Of a stretch of DNA of 11,610 nt, positions 1 through 7,775 are shown piece by piece. The notes under the pieces were generated by a model. That model searched no databases, was not told the origin of the DNA, and saw only the letters and a program-made list of their open reading frames with translations. Numbering within the stretch: position 1 is the first letter of the stretch; every line of letters begins with the position of its first letter. Position numbers and translations under genes: made by a program. Source of the stretch: an uncultured Blautia sp. (GTDB lineage Bacteria > Bacillota > Clostridia > Lachnospirales > Lachnospiraceae); NCBI GenBank assembly GCA_946629475.1, contig CAMOXX010000067.1, positions 1 through 11,610 on the forward strand. The letters are read 5' to 3'.

Positions 1-8
1 CTTGCCCG

Positions 9-78
9 CCCCATGAACGCGAACAGAATTTGCCTGAAATGCAAGCATTTCTTTCAAATTCTGTTCGCGTTCATGGGG
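9..78. repeat. Long nested palindrome (24-bp inverted repeat)
   Basis: Positions 9-32 are the exact reverse complement of 55-78: 24 bp without a mismatch. Inside the 22-base spacer lies a second hairpin, GAAATGC at 36-42 pairing with GCATTTC at 45-51. The whole block can therefore fold into one long hairpin or cruciform. Neither end is followed by a run of T, so it is not a standard intrinsic terminator. It lies beyond the recO stop and would be transcribed only by readthrough. It could be a REP- or MITE-like intergenic repeat. The 99 bases between it and recO are AT-rich and hold no gene that I can support. Confidence 0.85.
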
Positions 79-177
79 TGCTGAACAGTTACATATTATA
101 CATATAAGTATCCCCGATTTCAACCCAAAAATGCCTGAATTATCCGCCTTCTGACGGGGTGTCCGGCGGATGGCGTC

Positions 178-930
178 CTACTCCATGGCCTCCAGAATCT
201 GCAGGGACCGGAATTTCCTGTCCGTATTCTTTGCGGTATATTCATAAATGATGTTTTCCAGCTCGTGCAGCAGGTCGTCTTTCACCGTAAAGCCGAACAG
301 CTTCTGCATCGGGGTCCCGGCGATATACTGCAGAACCGCAGCCGCGGCGAAGCTGATGCGAAACGCGTCGACCGGAAGAGGGCCGCATTCTCCGCACAGT
401 ATCCCATGCTCCGACATGGAAAAGAACAGCCTGTCTCCCTCTTCCAGCTGTTTTCCGCAGGAAATACACTCGTAAATCCGGGGCATCCATCCTTCAATGG
501 ACATCAGGCGGAACTCAAAAATGCAGCGCACCAGCCTCAGGCTGATTTTCGGGTTCATAAGAGCGCGAACCGCCACATAGAGCAGGTTCATCAGTTCTTT
601 CTCATCGCTGCCCTCTCTTCCGAAATAATCACAAAGCTCCAGAAAATAATATCCGTAATAGATTCCCGGCTGATTTTTGGCGAGCTCCGCAAAATGATGC
701 CTGATTTCCGCATGGTTCAGATTATAACTGTTCCTTCCTTCATACAGGGTAAAATTTCCGAACACAAAGGGAGATGCCGCGGCCATGAACGGGCTGTTCA
801 GCCTTCTTGCTCCCTTTGCAAAGGCTGCGATTTTTCCGCGTTCCCGCGTCAGCAGCACAATCCTGCGATCGTACTCCCCAACCGGCATCGCGGACAGCAC
901 AACTCCCTGCACGGTAATCAGGTCGCTCAT
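178..930 (-). CDS. recO: DNA repair protein RecO
   Basis: RecO works in the RecFOR pathway: it binds single-stranded DNA and RecR, displaces SSB and helps load RecA at gaps. The 250-residue product has the family layout: an N-terminal OB-fold (about 1-80, with GEYDRRIVLLTRERGK near the start), a helical middle, and a zinc-binding motif in which Cys155-X2-Cys158 and Cys179-X2-Cys182 are visible. The length is normal for the family. I place the start at the ATG of MSDLITVQGV because RecO proteins begin just before this strand and GGGGAG lies 11 bases upstream. An in-frame TTG at 963 would add 11 residues but fits the family less well. The start is 36 bases after the era stop on the same strand, so cotranscription with era is likely. 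Confidence 0.95.
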   Translation of the reverse strand: MSDLITVQGVVLSAMPVGEYDRRIVLLTRERGKIAAFAKGARRLNSPFMAAASPFVFGNFTLYEGRNSYNLNHAEIRHHFAELAKNQPGIYYGYYFLELCDYFGREGSDEKELMNLLYVAVRALMNPKISLRLVRCIFEFRLMSIEGWMPRIYECISCGKQLEEGDRLFFSMSEHGILCGECGPLPVDAFRISFAAAAVLQYIAGTPMQKLFGFTVKDDLLHELENIIYEYTAKNTDRKFRSLQILEAME

Positions 931-966
931 AGCATGGTCATCTCCCCAGTTTATTGTAAGCAAATG

Positions 967-1875
967 CTACAGTTCTTTTTTATCGTATCCGAAGTTTCGT
1001 ACCAGGTAATCACTGTCGCGCCAGTCCTTTTTCACCTTGACCCACAGCTTCAGGTTTACCTGTGTCTCCATCATCTTTTCCAGCTCGTAGCGCGCGTTGG
1101 TGCCGATCTTCCGGAGCATCGCTCCCTGCTTTCCGATGATTATTCCTTTGTGGGAATCTCTCTCACAGATGATCGTCGCGTCGATATCATAGATCGGCTT
1201 TTTCCCCGGCCGTTCCTTCATCGAATCGATCGCCACCGCGATCCCGTGGGGAATCTCATCACTCAGCGCGTGAAGCGCCTTTTCCCTGATAATCTCCGCG
1301 GCAATCTGCTTCATCGGCTGGTCGGTTACCGTATCTTCATCAAAATACATGGGCCCATAGGGCAGATATTTGAAAATACAGGGAATAATGTCCTCTGTAT
1401 TCTGCCCGCGGAGCGCCGAGCACGGTATGATCTCCTCAAAGCTGCATACCCTGCGGTATTTGTCAATGGCAGGAAGAAGCGCCTCCTTCGGTACCGTGTC
1501 CGTTTTGTTGATAATCAGGATCACCGGAACCCCGGTTTTCTGCAGCTCGTCCGCAATATGCTGTTCACCCGCTCCGATGAAGGTGGACGGCTCTACGAGC
1601 CATAAAATCACATCTACTTCGCGCAGCGTGCGCTCCGCCGCCTGCACCATGTATTCGCCGAGTTTGTTCTTCGCTTTGTGAATGCCGGGGGTATCTACAA
1701 AAATGATCTGCCCCCGCTCATCTGTATAGACGGTCTGTATCCTGTTTCTTGTCGTCTGGGGCTTGTTCGAGGTAATTGCGATTTTCTGTCCGATCAGATG
1801 ATTCATCAAAGTGGATTTTCCCACATTCGGACGCCCGATCATCGCGACAAATCCGGATTTTTTCTGTATTTCCAT
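967..1875 (-). CDS. era: GTPase Era
   Basis: Era is an essential GTPase that binds the 3' end of 16S rRNA and assists 30S subunit maturation; it acts in the cytoplasm and at the membrane. The 302-residue product shows all G motifs: G1 GRPNVGKS (14-21), G3 DTPG (61-64), G4 NKTD (123-126) and G5 SAL (153-155). The C-terminal KH RNA-binding domain contains GIIIGKQG (244-251), followed by the usual ending LWVKVKKDWRDSDYLVRNFGYD. Length is typical. The ATG has a purine-rich GAGAGGGA ribosome site directly upstream. It begins 21 bases after the M16C protease stop and is followed by recO. The era-recO pairing is common in Firmicutes. Confidence 0.98.
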   Translation of the reverse strand: MEIQKKSGFVAMIGRPNVGKSTLMNHLIGQKIAITSNKPQTTRNRIQTVYTDERGQIIFVDTPGIHKAKNKLGEYMVQAAERTLREVDVILWLVEPSTFIGAGEQHIADELQKTGVPVILIINKTDTVPKEALLPAIDKYRRVCSFEEIIPCSALRGQNTEDIIPCIFKYLPYGPMYFDEDTVTDQPMKQIAAEIIREKALHALSDEIPHGIAVAIDSMKERPGKKPIYDIDATIICERDSHKGIIIGKQGAMLRKIGTNARYELEKMMETQVNLKLWVKVKKDWRDSDYLVRNFGYDKKEL

Positions 1876-1896
1876 TCTTTTCCCTCTCTGACCTGG

Positions 1897-4821
1897 TTAC
1901 GCTGTTACCAGAGGCTTAATTTCCGTCAGAAGATCAGAATTCTTTTTCAGCACCGATTCGGAGCCGATTACGCATATCTGACGATCCTGCAGGACTGCAG
2001 CGATCATGGGAGAAAGAGAACGGATATCCGATGCCGAAGCGTTCAGGATCTCATCCCGCTCCCTCTGCCTCATCTCATCCGTAATATTGTCAAAATACAT
2101 TGTCCTCGAAAGACTGCCCTTAAGCATAGGCGTAAGGGGGATATCCTTGCTGCTGATCGTTCCGATGATGTATTTTGTCATTTCCCGCTCGTCCGCGTCG
2201 AAGGATGCAATATATTCCGGAAGCCCGCTGTAAACATCAAGCGTTCTCCGCATATGAGGATCCCGGTAGGATACAAAATAGCTTTGTCCGTTCCTCTTAA
2301 AGCCTGTCATGCATCCATAGGCCCCGCCCTTCACGCGAATGTTCATCCACAGATAATCATAGCTCAGGATCGTTTTCAGAATTGCCAGCGCGCCGGTATA
2401 AGTAAATCCCTGGTCCGCAAAATTGCCAGCCTGGGCGACATACTGCACCTGCCCGGCTGTGGTAAAGCCTTCATTTTTCTTCGCGAAGCCGATCTTCTCA
2501 TCCGAAAGCACAGCCTCTTCCTGATACAGGCAGCCTTTCAGCTCCCGGCAGAGTTCCTGTACCGCCGGCACTGATTCCTTTTCCCCTGTATAGTCCGCAA
2601 TAAAGTTCCCCGGGCGCAGGATCCGCCTCATAAGGCAGGAAAGCTTTTCGGAAACCTCGTTCACCTTATCATCAAAGTTTTTGTCAAGATCCTCGATGAA
2701 TTCATAAAAGCCGATTCCGCCAAGCTCATCCTGGAACCGGGATTCCACGGAACTGTACGAAAACGCTCTGAGAACGGCCGTCCCATGTCCGCCCGATGTC
2801 AGGGATGCCTGGGCACGGGATTTGATTTCCTGTACAATCTCCTTCAGACGCTTTTTGTCATCCAGCTTCGATGTTTTCAGGATCTCACGGATCATACCGA
2901 AAACGAAGTCCATCTGGTGGTAAAGTGCCTTTGTTTTTATCCCGAAAAACACGCGGAATCCGTCCTCTTCCAGGCTGTTCTCATAGAGCTCCACGCCAAA
3001 GCTCACACCGCCCGAGCCTGCATTGATCTCGTTGCACAGGTCTCCGTAGCTGTAATGCTCCGTATCCACGGCAGAGAGCACCGATTTCAGAAGTCCGAGG
3101 CAGTGGATCGTATCGAGGTTCCGCTCCTTCACTTCAAACATCAGGCTGACATAGCCAATACCGTTGGAAGGAACCTCATGATACAGGAACAACGTATCGT
3201 CAATCTTAAGCTCTTCATTGCAGAGCACCCGGACCTCCCGCCGGATGTCGCTGATCTTAAGCATCGGAATGCAGCGAAGCGCCTCCGGATCCTCCTCCTG
3301 CTCCTGATATTCCTGCAGCGCAGCCGTTTTCCGGCACATTGCCTCTTTTTCCTCTATTGACAGCGAATCCAGCTTTTTCTGAAGAACCCGGGCCAGCTCC
3401 TCCTCCTTCTTTTGCGCGAGTCCGGCTTGCGGAACCAGCGTCAGAAGGCTGCTGTGGGGATTGTCAAGCAGCAGAGTGCGGATCAGATTTTCAAAATATC
3501 CTTCGTACAGAGCTTTTTTCAGGTATGCAAAAACAGAAAGCTGCTGAAGCTGGCTAAACGGCTTTTCATCGCTGTAAAGCCAGTTTCCGAGAATATCCAG
3601 GCTGTACATAAGGCCCTTCGGATAAGTAGCATAATCAGCTTCACGGTAGCGGAATTCCATCGAATTGATCCCGGCTTCCACTGCCTTTTTGTCGATCCCG
3701 CGGTCAGCGATACCGCCGAGCACGTTTCGGATAATGGAGAGAAACTCTTCCTTCCTGTCGGGGTTTGTCCCCTTGGATGTGATCGTGAAATACGGCTGAA
3801 GGATCCCGTCCCCATAAGAGCCGTATACATCCTCTCCGATTCCCGCGTCAAGAAGGGCCTGCCGTACCGGCGCGCCCGGCACTCCCAGCAGGGCGTACTC
3901 CAGTACATTCATTGCCACGCTGAGGATCTCATCACTGACATCTCCGGCTACCACATTATAGGAAAGATAGGTATTGTTTTCCTCTCCCTCATCCTCCGAC
4001 ACAGGATAATGAATGGTCAGGTCACGCATTGTCCCGAACGGCTTCTGAAAATGAATCTCCGAATCCACATCCAGATGTTCGAACCGGGAAAGATAATGCT
4101 GATCAATAAAATCCAGCTTCTCATTCATGTCCATGTTGCCATAGAGGTAGATGAAGCTGTTGGAGGGATGATAGTAGGTCCGGTGGAAATCCAGGAACTG
4201 TTCATATGTCAGTTCAGGAATATGGTCCGGATCTCCCCCGGATTCCACGCCGTAGGATGTATCCGGAAACAGGGAGTTCATGATCTCGCGTTCCAGAACA
4301 TCATCCGGCGAGGAGAAAGCTCCCTTCATCTCATTATAGACAACACCGTTGTAGCTGAGGGGGCCTTCCGGACTTTCCAGATGATAGTGCCAGCCCTCCT
4401 GCCGGAAAATTTCCTCCTTCCGGTAGATGTTCGGGAAGAAAACTGCGTCCAGATAAACATGCATCAGATTCTGAAAATCCTGGTCATTGCAGCTTGCCAC
4501 AGGATAGCAGGTTTTATCCGGATAGGTCATGGCATTCAAAAACGTGTTCAGAGATCCTTTCACCAGCTCCACAAACGGGTCCTTAAGCGGAAACTCCGCA
4601 GAACCGCAGAGGACGCTGTGCTCCAGGATGTGGGCGACTCCCGTACTGTTGTCCGGGGGTGTCCGGAAAGCAATATTGAACACCTTGTTCTCATCATCAT
4701 TTTCAATCAGCATCACCCGGGCCCCGGTCTCTTTATGACGCAGTATGGTTCCACGGGACGCAATGTCCGGAAGATTCTCCTCCAGGACCAGTTCGTACGC
4801 CGTCAGTCTGTCTTTATCCAT
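1897..4821 (-). CDS. M16C metalloprotease (PreP/falcilysin-like)
   Basis: This 974-residue protein is a zinc peptidase of the pitrilysin clan, subfamily M16C, related to organellar presequence protease PreP. Such enzymes enclose and cut short unfolded peptides. The inverted zinc motif HILEH is at 64-68 and the distal ligand is Glu164 in VVYNEMKG. The 96-residue spacing from the second His to this Glu equals that of PreP as I recall it. The C-terminal half supplies the second active-site element, Arg829 and Tyr835 in RVKGGAYG, again with PreP-like spacing. A charged, probably coiled segment (about 470-515) joins the two halves, and an M16C-associated region follows. There is no signal peptide or membrane segment, so it is probably cytoplasmic. 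GAAGGAG lies 7 bases before the ATG. It is 21 bases upstream of era. A 7-bp hairpin (4864-4880) sits between it and the preceding gene without a T-run, so readthrough is possible. Confidence 0.93.
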   Translation of the reverse strand: MDKDRLTAYELVLEENLPDIASRGTILRHKETGARVMLIENDDENKVFNIAFRTPPDNSTGVAHILEHSVLCGSAEFPLKDPFVELVKGSLNTFLNAMTYPDKTCYPVASCNDQDFQNLMHVYLDAVFFPNIYRKEEIFRQEGWHYHLESPEGPLSYNGVVYNEMKGAFSSPDDVLEREIMNSLFPDTSYGVESGGDPDHIPELTYEQFLDFHRTYYHPSNSFIYLYGNMDMNEKLDFIDQHYLSRFEHLDVDSEIHFQKPFGTMRDLTIHYPVSEDEGEENNTYLSYNVVAGDVSDEILSVAMNVLEYALLGVPGAPVRQALLDAGIGEDVYGSYGDGILQPYFTITSKGTNPDRKEEFLSIIRNVLGGIADRGIDKKAVEAGINSMEFRYREADYATYPKGLMYSLDILGNWLYSDEKPFSQLQQLSVFAYLKKALYEGYFENLIRTLLLDNPHSSLLTLVPQAGLAQKKEEELARVLQKKLDSLSIEEKEAMCRKTAALQEYQEQEEDPEALRCIPMLKISDIRREVRVLCNEELKIDDTLFLYHEVPSNGIGYVSLMFEVKERNLDTIHCLGLLKSVLSAVDTEHYSYGDLCNEINAGSGGVSFGVELYENSLEEDGFRVFFGIKTKALYHQMDFVFGMIREILKTSKLDDKKRLKEIVQEIKSRAQASLTSGGHGTAVLRAFSYSSVESRFQDELGGIGFYEFIEDLDKNFDDKVNEVSEKLSCLMRRILRPGNFIADYTGEKESVPAVQELCRELKGCLYQEEAVLSDEKIGFAKKNEGFTTAGQVQYVAQAGNFADQGFTYTGALAILKTILSYDYLWMNIRVKGGAYGCMTGFKRNGQSYFVSYRDPHMRRTLDVYSGLPEYIASFDADEREMTKYIIGTISSKDIPLTPMLKGSLSRTMYFDNITDEMRQRERDEILNASASDIRSLSPMIAAVLQDRQICVIGSESVLKKNSDLLTEIKPLVTA

Positions 4822-4899
4822 CTGATTCTCCTTCTATGCTGCTTTTCAGCCCCCCTTTCCTTCGGAATGCTCTGCATTCCTTATGCAGGGTGCTGATAA

Positions 4900-5505
4900 T
4901 CACTTTTTTCTTTCCGCGGGATCGGCGAGCGGCAGCTCCTCCGGGAACTTCAGTTCAAAAAGCTCCTTCGCCGCCCTGGTGACCAGGGCAAGTTCGTCGT
5001 TAAGCTCCAGATCATAGGGCAGGCGGATCGCGGTATCGTAAATATCCGCCTTCAGCTTTGCAGTCAGATCCTGGTTTTTCATGGTAAATATGCCGAACAG
5101 GGTGGAACCATAGGATTTGTCCGTCTCACACAGTTCGGAATAGGCTTTTACCATATGAAATACTTCGCGGTAGATCAGACTTTTTTCCAGTGCGCTGCCA
5201 TTTGCGAATTCGCTGATTCCCGTCTTTTCTAATTCTTTACGGATCTCTTTTTTGGCCCGGCTTCGTCCAAACACTTTGCCCGAAGCATTCCTGTTGAATT
5301 CCATGACCATCCAGAGTCCCAGGAACCGGTCGGCACGGCTCTGAGGATCCGCTGCCGATTTATCCCGGTAGCGGGTCTCCCAGATTCTTTTCCGGATCTC
5401 ATTTGCTTCCGGATCTTCACCCTCGGCGATGGACTGGTCAAGCAGGGCTTTCCGTTTCATAGGTTCTATCTCTTTATAATATGAAGCGATTGCCGGTGTA
5501 TCCAT
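4900..5505 (-). CDS. Conserved-looking cytoplasmic protein of unknown function
   Basis: I do not recognise this 201-residue protein with confidence. The start is set by a perfect AGGAGG 6 bases before the ATG of MDTPAIASYY; the reading frame is open further upstream, but the promoter and dyad lie there. The protein is soluble, rich in Lys, Glu, Arg and Asp, and probably mostly helical. It has no signal peptide, membrane segment, cysteine cluster or known catalytic motif. Two aromatic stretches stand out: DRFLGLWMVMEFNRN near the middle of the N-terminal half, and YREVFHMVKAYSELCE in the centre. The C-terminus is Pro/Glu-rich and ends ERKK. It has its own likely promoter and leads into the M16C-era-recO group after 78 bases, so it may be that operon's first gene. 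Confidence 0.8.
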   Translation of the reverse strand: MDTPAIASYYKEIEPMKRKALLDQSIAEGEDPEANEIRKRIWETRYRDKSAADPQSRADRFLGLWMVMEFNRNASGKVFGRSRAKKEIRKELEKTGISEFANGSALEKSLIYREVFHMVKAYSELCETDKSYGSTLFGIFTMKNQDLTAKLKADIYDTAIRLPYDLELNDELALVTRAAKELFELKFPEELPLADPAERKK

Positions 5506-5539
5506 ATAAATCCTCCTGTAAAATCTGCCGGTAAATACA

Positions 5540-5568
5540 AGACCAGCACGGCAAAGCCGCACTGGTCT
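5540..5568. promoter_or_regulatory. Imperfect dyad over the predicted transcription start
   Basis: AGACCAG at 5540-5546 pairs with CTGGTCT at 5562-5568, and the inner CGGC (5549-5552) pairs with GCCG (5556-5559). A 2x2 mismatch separates the two stems, and the centre is AAA. Read on the minus strand it follows putP and is trailed by TTGTATTT, so it could be a weak putP terminator. Its outer edge also covers the start site predicted from the promoter at 5570-5598, which would suit a repressor operator. The sequence does not decide between the two. Confidence 0.5.
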
Positions 5569-5569
5569 C

Positions 5570-5598
5570 ATCATAACACATATAAAAAGTGAAAACAA
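5570..5598 (-). promoter_or_regulatory. Probable sigma-A promoter for the 201-residue gene
   Basis: On the minus strand there is a -35 TTGTTT (5593-5598), a 17-base spacer, and a -10 TATGAT (5570-5575) preceded by TG in the extended -10 position. The -10 matches consensus at five of six positions, the -35 at three. It lies just after the putP stop and about 65 bases before the next gene's ATG. Confidence 0.55.
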
Positions 5599-5608
5599 TG
5601 TTGAACAG

Positions 5609-7159
5609 TTATCTGTCCATTTTTTTCACCCGGTCAAACTCGTCCGTGATCTCCTTTGAGGGGGCTTTGGTGCAGAGACTCACAATAATAATCATTACGA
5701 TACTGAACGCAAACCCCACAAGGAGGGAATACAGCCCGGTCACATCTCCAAGGGTACGGCCTCCGATGAGCGGAATGTAATCCCACAGAATGACCATGCC
5801 GCCGCCGGCCACAATACCAGCAATCGCACCTGGAAGATTTGTACGCCTCCAGAACAGGGACATCATGACGATCGGTCCAAAGGAGGCACCGAGCCCGGCC
5901 CACGCGTTAGATACCAGTCCCATAATGCTGCTGTCCGGATTCCAGGCAATGATAAATGCGAGAAGCGCAACGGCAAGAACCGTAATACGGCTGACGTTCA
6001 GCACCTTTTTGGAATCCGCCTTCTTATCGATAAAGCTGTGGTAGAGATCCTCCGAAACTGCGGAGGCGGTCACCAACAGCTGAGAGTCGGCAGTTGACAT
6101 GATTGCTGCCAGGATACCGCAGAGGAAGATGCCTCCGATGAACGGCAGTGTCAGGTTCTCTGTGAATACCTTGCGGATCATCTCGATAAACACGCTCTCT
6201 GAGGATACCGCGCCTTCGGTCTCGCCAAGGATCGTCGGGAGCAGGAAGCATCTGCCGATCACGCCGATAATGCACGCGGCTCCAAGGGAAAGGATATCCC
6301 AGATAATTGCGATCCATCTGGATTTTTTCAGTTCCTTTTCATCGCGGATTGCCATGAAACGAACCAGAATATGCGGCATGCCGCAGTATCCGAGCCCCCA
6401 CGCAAGCTGGGAGATGATCGAGACAAAGCTGATTGAGTTTCCGCCGTCCTTTATGGGATTCAGGAAGGATGACGCTCCGCCGGCTGCCCCGGACTCATTC
6501 AGGAGCTCCGAGATTCCCTGTCCTCCGGGCAGCATAAAGTAAGCTACGATCGGAACAACCAGAAGGCCGACAAGCATCAGTGTGCCCTGGATAAAGTCGG
6601 TGGTGCATACCGCCATAAATCCGCCCATCAGAGTGTAGGCCAGGATTACAGCCGCTCCGATTGTCAGGGCGAGATGATAATCCAGCCCGAAAACGGAGTT
6701 AAAAAGCTTTCCGCCGGCGGCGAGCGCTGAAGCGGTATAAACCAGGAAGAAAATCACGATCATGATGGAGCTGACCAGCAGAAGGATTTTTTTCCTGTCA
6801 CGGAAACGGTTTCCAAAATATTCAGGCAGTGTAAGGGCATTTCCGGCCACGATTGTATATTTGCGAAGCGGACCCGAAACGATGATCCAGTTTGCAACCG
6901 TACCGATAAAAAGACCGACCGCGATCCAGATCTGGCCTGTACCGAAAGAATAAATCGCTCCGGGAAGACCCATCAGCAGCCATCCGCTCATATCAGATGC
7001 CTGCGCCGACAGCGCGGCTACCCAGCCGTTCAGCCCTCTGCCTCCCAGGAAGTAATCCTCCGAGCTCGCAGTCGTTCTCATGTACAGCGCTCCAATGGCG
7101 ACCATCATGGCCAGATACAGGGCGAATGCCGCCAGGATGATAATGTTCGTAGTGCTCAA
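5609..7159 (-). CDS. putP: Sodium/proline symporter PutP
   Basis: A sodium:solute symporter (SSS family) of the inner membrane, predicted to import L-proline with Na+. The 516-residue, strongly hydrophobic protein fits the usual 13 transmembrane segments. Signatures matching E. coli PutP include SAQASDMSGWLLMGLPGA (Asp56 corresponds to the Na+ site Asp55), NALTLPEYFGNRF, GLGYCGMPHILVRFMA, and MSTADSQLLVTASAVSEDLY with Ser355-Thr356 at the second conserved Na+-ligand pair. Translation most likely starts at a TTG at 7157-7159, because AGGAGG (7168-7173) is 8 bases away. An in-frame TTG at 7163-7165 is only 2 bases from that site. Proline is the best-supported substrate; a related amino acid cannot be excluded. 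No proline catabolic gene is present in the window. Confidence 0.92.
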   Translation of the reverse strand: MSTTNIIILAAFALYLAMMVAIGALYMRTTASSEDYFLGGRGLNGWVAALSAQASDMSGWLLMGLPGAIYSFGTGQIWIAVGLFIGTVANWIIVSGPLRKYTIVAGNALTLPEYFGNRFRDRKKILLLVSSIMIVIFFLVYTASALAAGGKLFNSVFGLDYHLALTIGAAVILAYTLMGGFMAVCTTDFIQGTLMLVGLLVVPIVAYFMLPGGQGISELLNESGAAGGASSFLNPIKDGGNSISFVSIISQLAWGLGYCGMPHILVRFMAIRDEKELKKSRWIAIIWDILSLGAACIIGVIGRCFLLPTILGETEGAVSSESVFIEMIRKVFTENLTLPFIGGIFLCGILAAIMSTADSQLLVTASAVSEDLYHSFIDKKADSKKVLNVSRITVLAVALLAFIIAWNPDSSIMGLVSNAWAGLGASFGPIVMMSLFWRRTNLPGAIAGIVAGGGMVILWDYIPLIGGRTLGDVTGLYSLLVGFAFSIVMIIIVSLCTKAPSKEITDEFDRVKKMDR

Positions 7160-7167
7160 GTGCAACT

Positions 7168-7173
7168 CCTCCT
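7168..7173 (-). promoter_or_regulatory. Ribosome binding site that fixes the putP start
   Basis: A perfect AGGAGG on the minus strand. It sits 8 bases from the TTG at 7159 and 2 bases from the TTG at 7165, which favours the downstream TTG. Confidence 0.8.
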
Positions 7174-7196
7174 TTTATTCCAAAAGATCCTTTTAC

Positions 7197-7226
7197 ACTT
7201 TAACACATTACCGTCCTCCATTGCAA
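7197..7226 (-). promoter_or_regulatory. Possible putP promoter
   Basis: A minus-strand -35 TTGCAA (7221-7226) lies directly after the DUF5662 stop. An 18-base spacer leads to the -10 TAAAGT (7197-7202), with TG in the extended position. Each box matches consensus at four of six positions, so this is only suggestive. It would let putP be expressed apart from the GH13/DUF5662 pair. Confidence 0.35.
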
Positions 7227-7775
7227 CTACTTTTTCCTTATATTCCTCTTGAGGTAGCGGTTTTTTACATACCAGAGCATTTTGTCCTCTCCGTATCTGC
7301 TGAGAATGCGGAGCAGGCCTTCCAGTTCCTTTTTTGTCTGCGGATGGATGAACCAGAGTTTTTCCCTGCTTTTCAGGAAATACTCGAGCGGAGCGGAATC
7401 CGTATAGCGTTCCCCCATGTAATTCCGGCTGGCACTGATCCTGTCGAGCGCCATCTCCGCCACATACTTCCGCGGCATCTTTGCTCCCATGATCACATGC
7501 TCCCCGTCCAGGGAATAGTCGACCCAGTACTCAAAATGATGCTTGTTCCGCCCTTTATGGTGGAGCCACGCCATGGAGACACCGGTATCCTCCCGCTCGG
7601 CATTGTTCGGGCTTCTGTCCCCCTGATAGTACCTGCAGCCGACCAGAAATTCCTCCGGGGAATATTTTGACATATCATGCATCAGGCCCTGCCGGAAAAG
7701 GCCGACCCGGAAGCAGTAACGCATCACCATCAGCTTGTGCCTGGTGATGGTTCTGAAATGACGCCAGGCTTTCAC
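7227..7775 (-). CDS. DUF5662 family protein
   Basis: A 182-residue protein that I recognise as DUF5662, a family of unknown function. The start is a GTG at 7773-7775. It overlaps the TGA of the upstream GH13-like gene by GTGA and has GGGAGGT about 7 bases upstream; a longer open frame back to 7838 lies inside the GH13 gene and looks spurious. The sequence is rich in conserved-looking His and Asp: His13, His33-Asp34 in LMHDMSK, His72-His73 and His79-His80 in WLHHKGRNKHHFEYW, and Asp111. LxHDxxK followed by HH and a later Asp resembles the metal-binding pattern of HD-domain phosphohydrolases. That similarity is an inference from spacing and is not proof of activity. No signal peptide or membrane segment is seen. 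Confidence 0.88.
   Translation of the reverse strand: MKAWRHFRTITRHKLMVMRYCFRVGLFRQGLMHDMSKYSPEEFLVGCRYYQGDRSPNNAEREDTGVSMAWLHHKGRNKHHFEYWVDYSLDGEHVIMGAKMPRKYVAEMALDRISASRNYMGERYTDSAPLEYFLKSREKLWFIHPQTKKELEGLLRILSRYGEDKMLWYVKNRYLKRNIRKK

Noticed and set aside
82..91. TGAACAGTTA repeated at 5602-5611
   Set aside because: A 10-base match is expected many times by chance in a window of this size, and the second copy includes the putP stop codon.
126..170. Possible recO terminator: TCCGCC/GGCGGA hairpin (143-148 with 165-170)
   Set aside because: The stem is only 6 bp with a 16-base loop, and the T-run on the minus strand (126-130) is about 12 bases away. It is too weak to call.
931..963. TTG start for recO, 11 codons upstream of the chosen ATG
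   Set aside because: RecO proteins normally begin close to the MSDLITVQGV strand, and the ATG at 930 has GGGGAG upstream.
265..1605. 446-codon open frame on the plus strand
   Set aside because: It lies antisense to recO and era, both unmistakable by motif. The translation has no recognisable domain and its length reflects codon use of the opposite strand.
4864..4880. 7-bp hairpin GGAATGC/GCATTCC between the 201-residue gene and the M16C gene
   Set aside because: The stem is perfect with a 3-base loop, but no T-run follows on the minus strand. It was not called a terminator; it may be chance or a minor mRNA structure.
3412..4896. 494-codon open frame on the plus strand
   Set aside because: It is antisense to the M16C protease, which has its complete zinc site and PreP-like spacing. 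No ribosome site or family resemblance supports the plus-strand frame.
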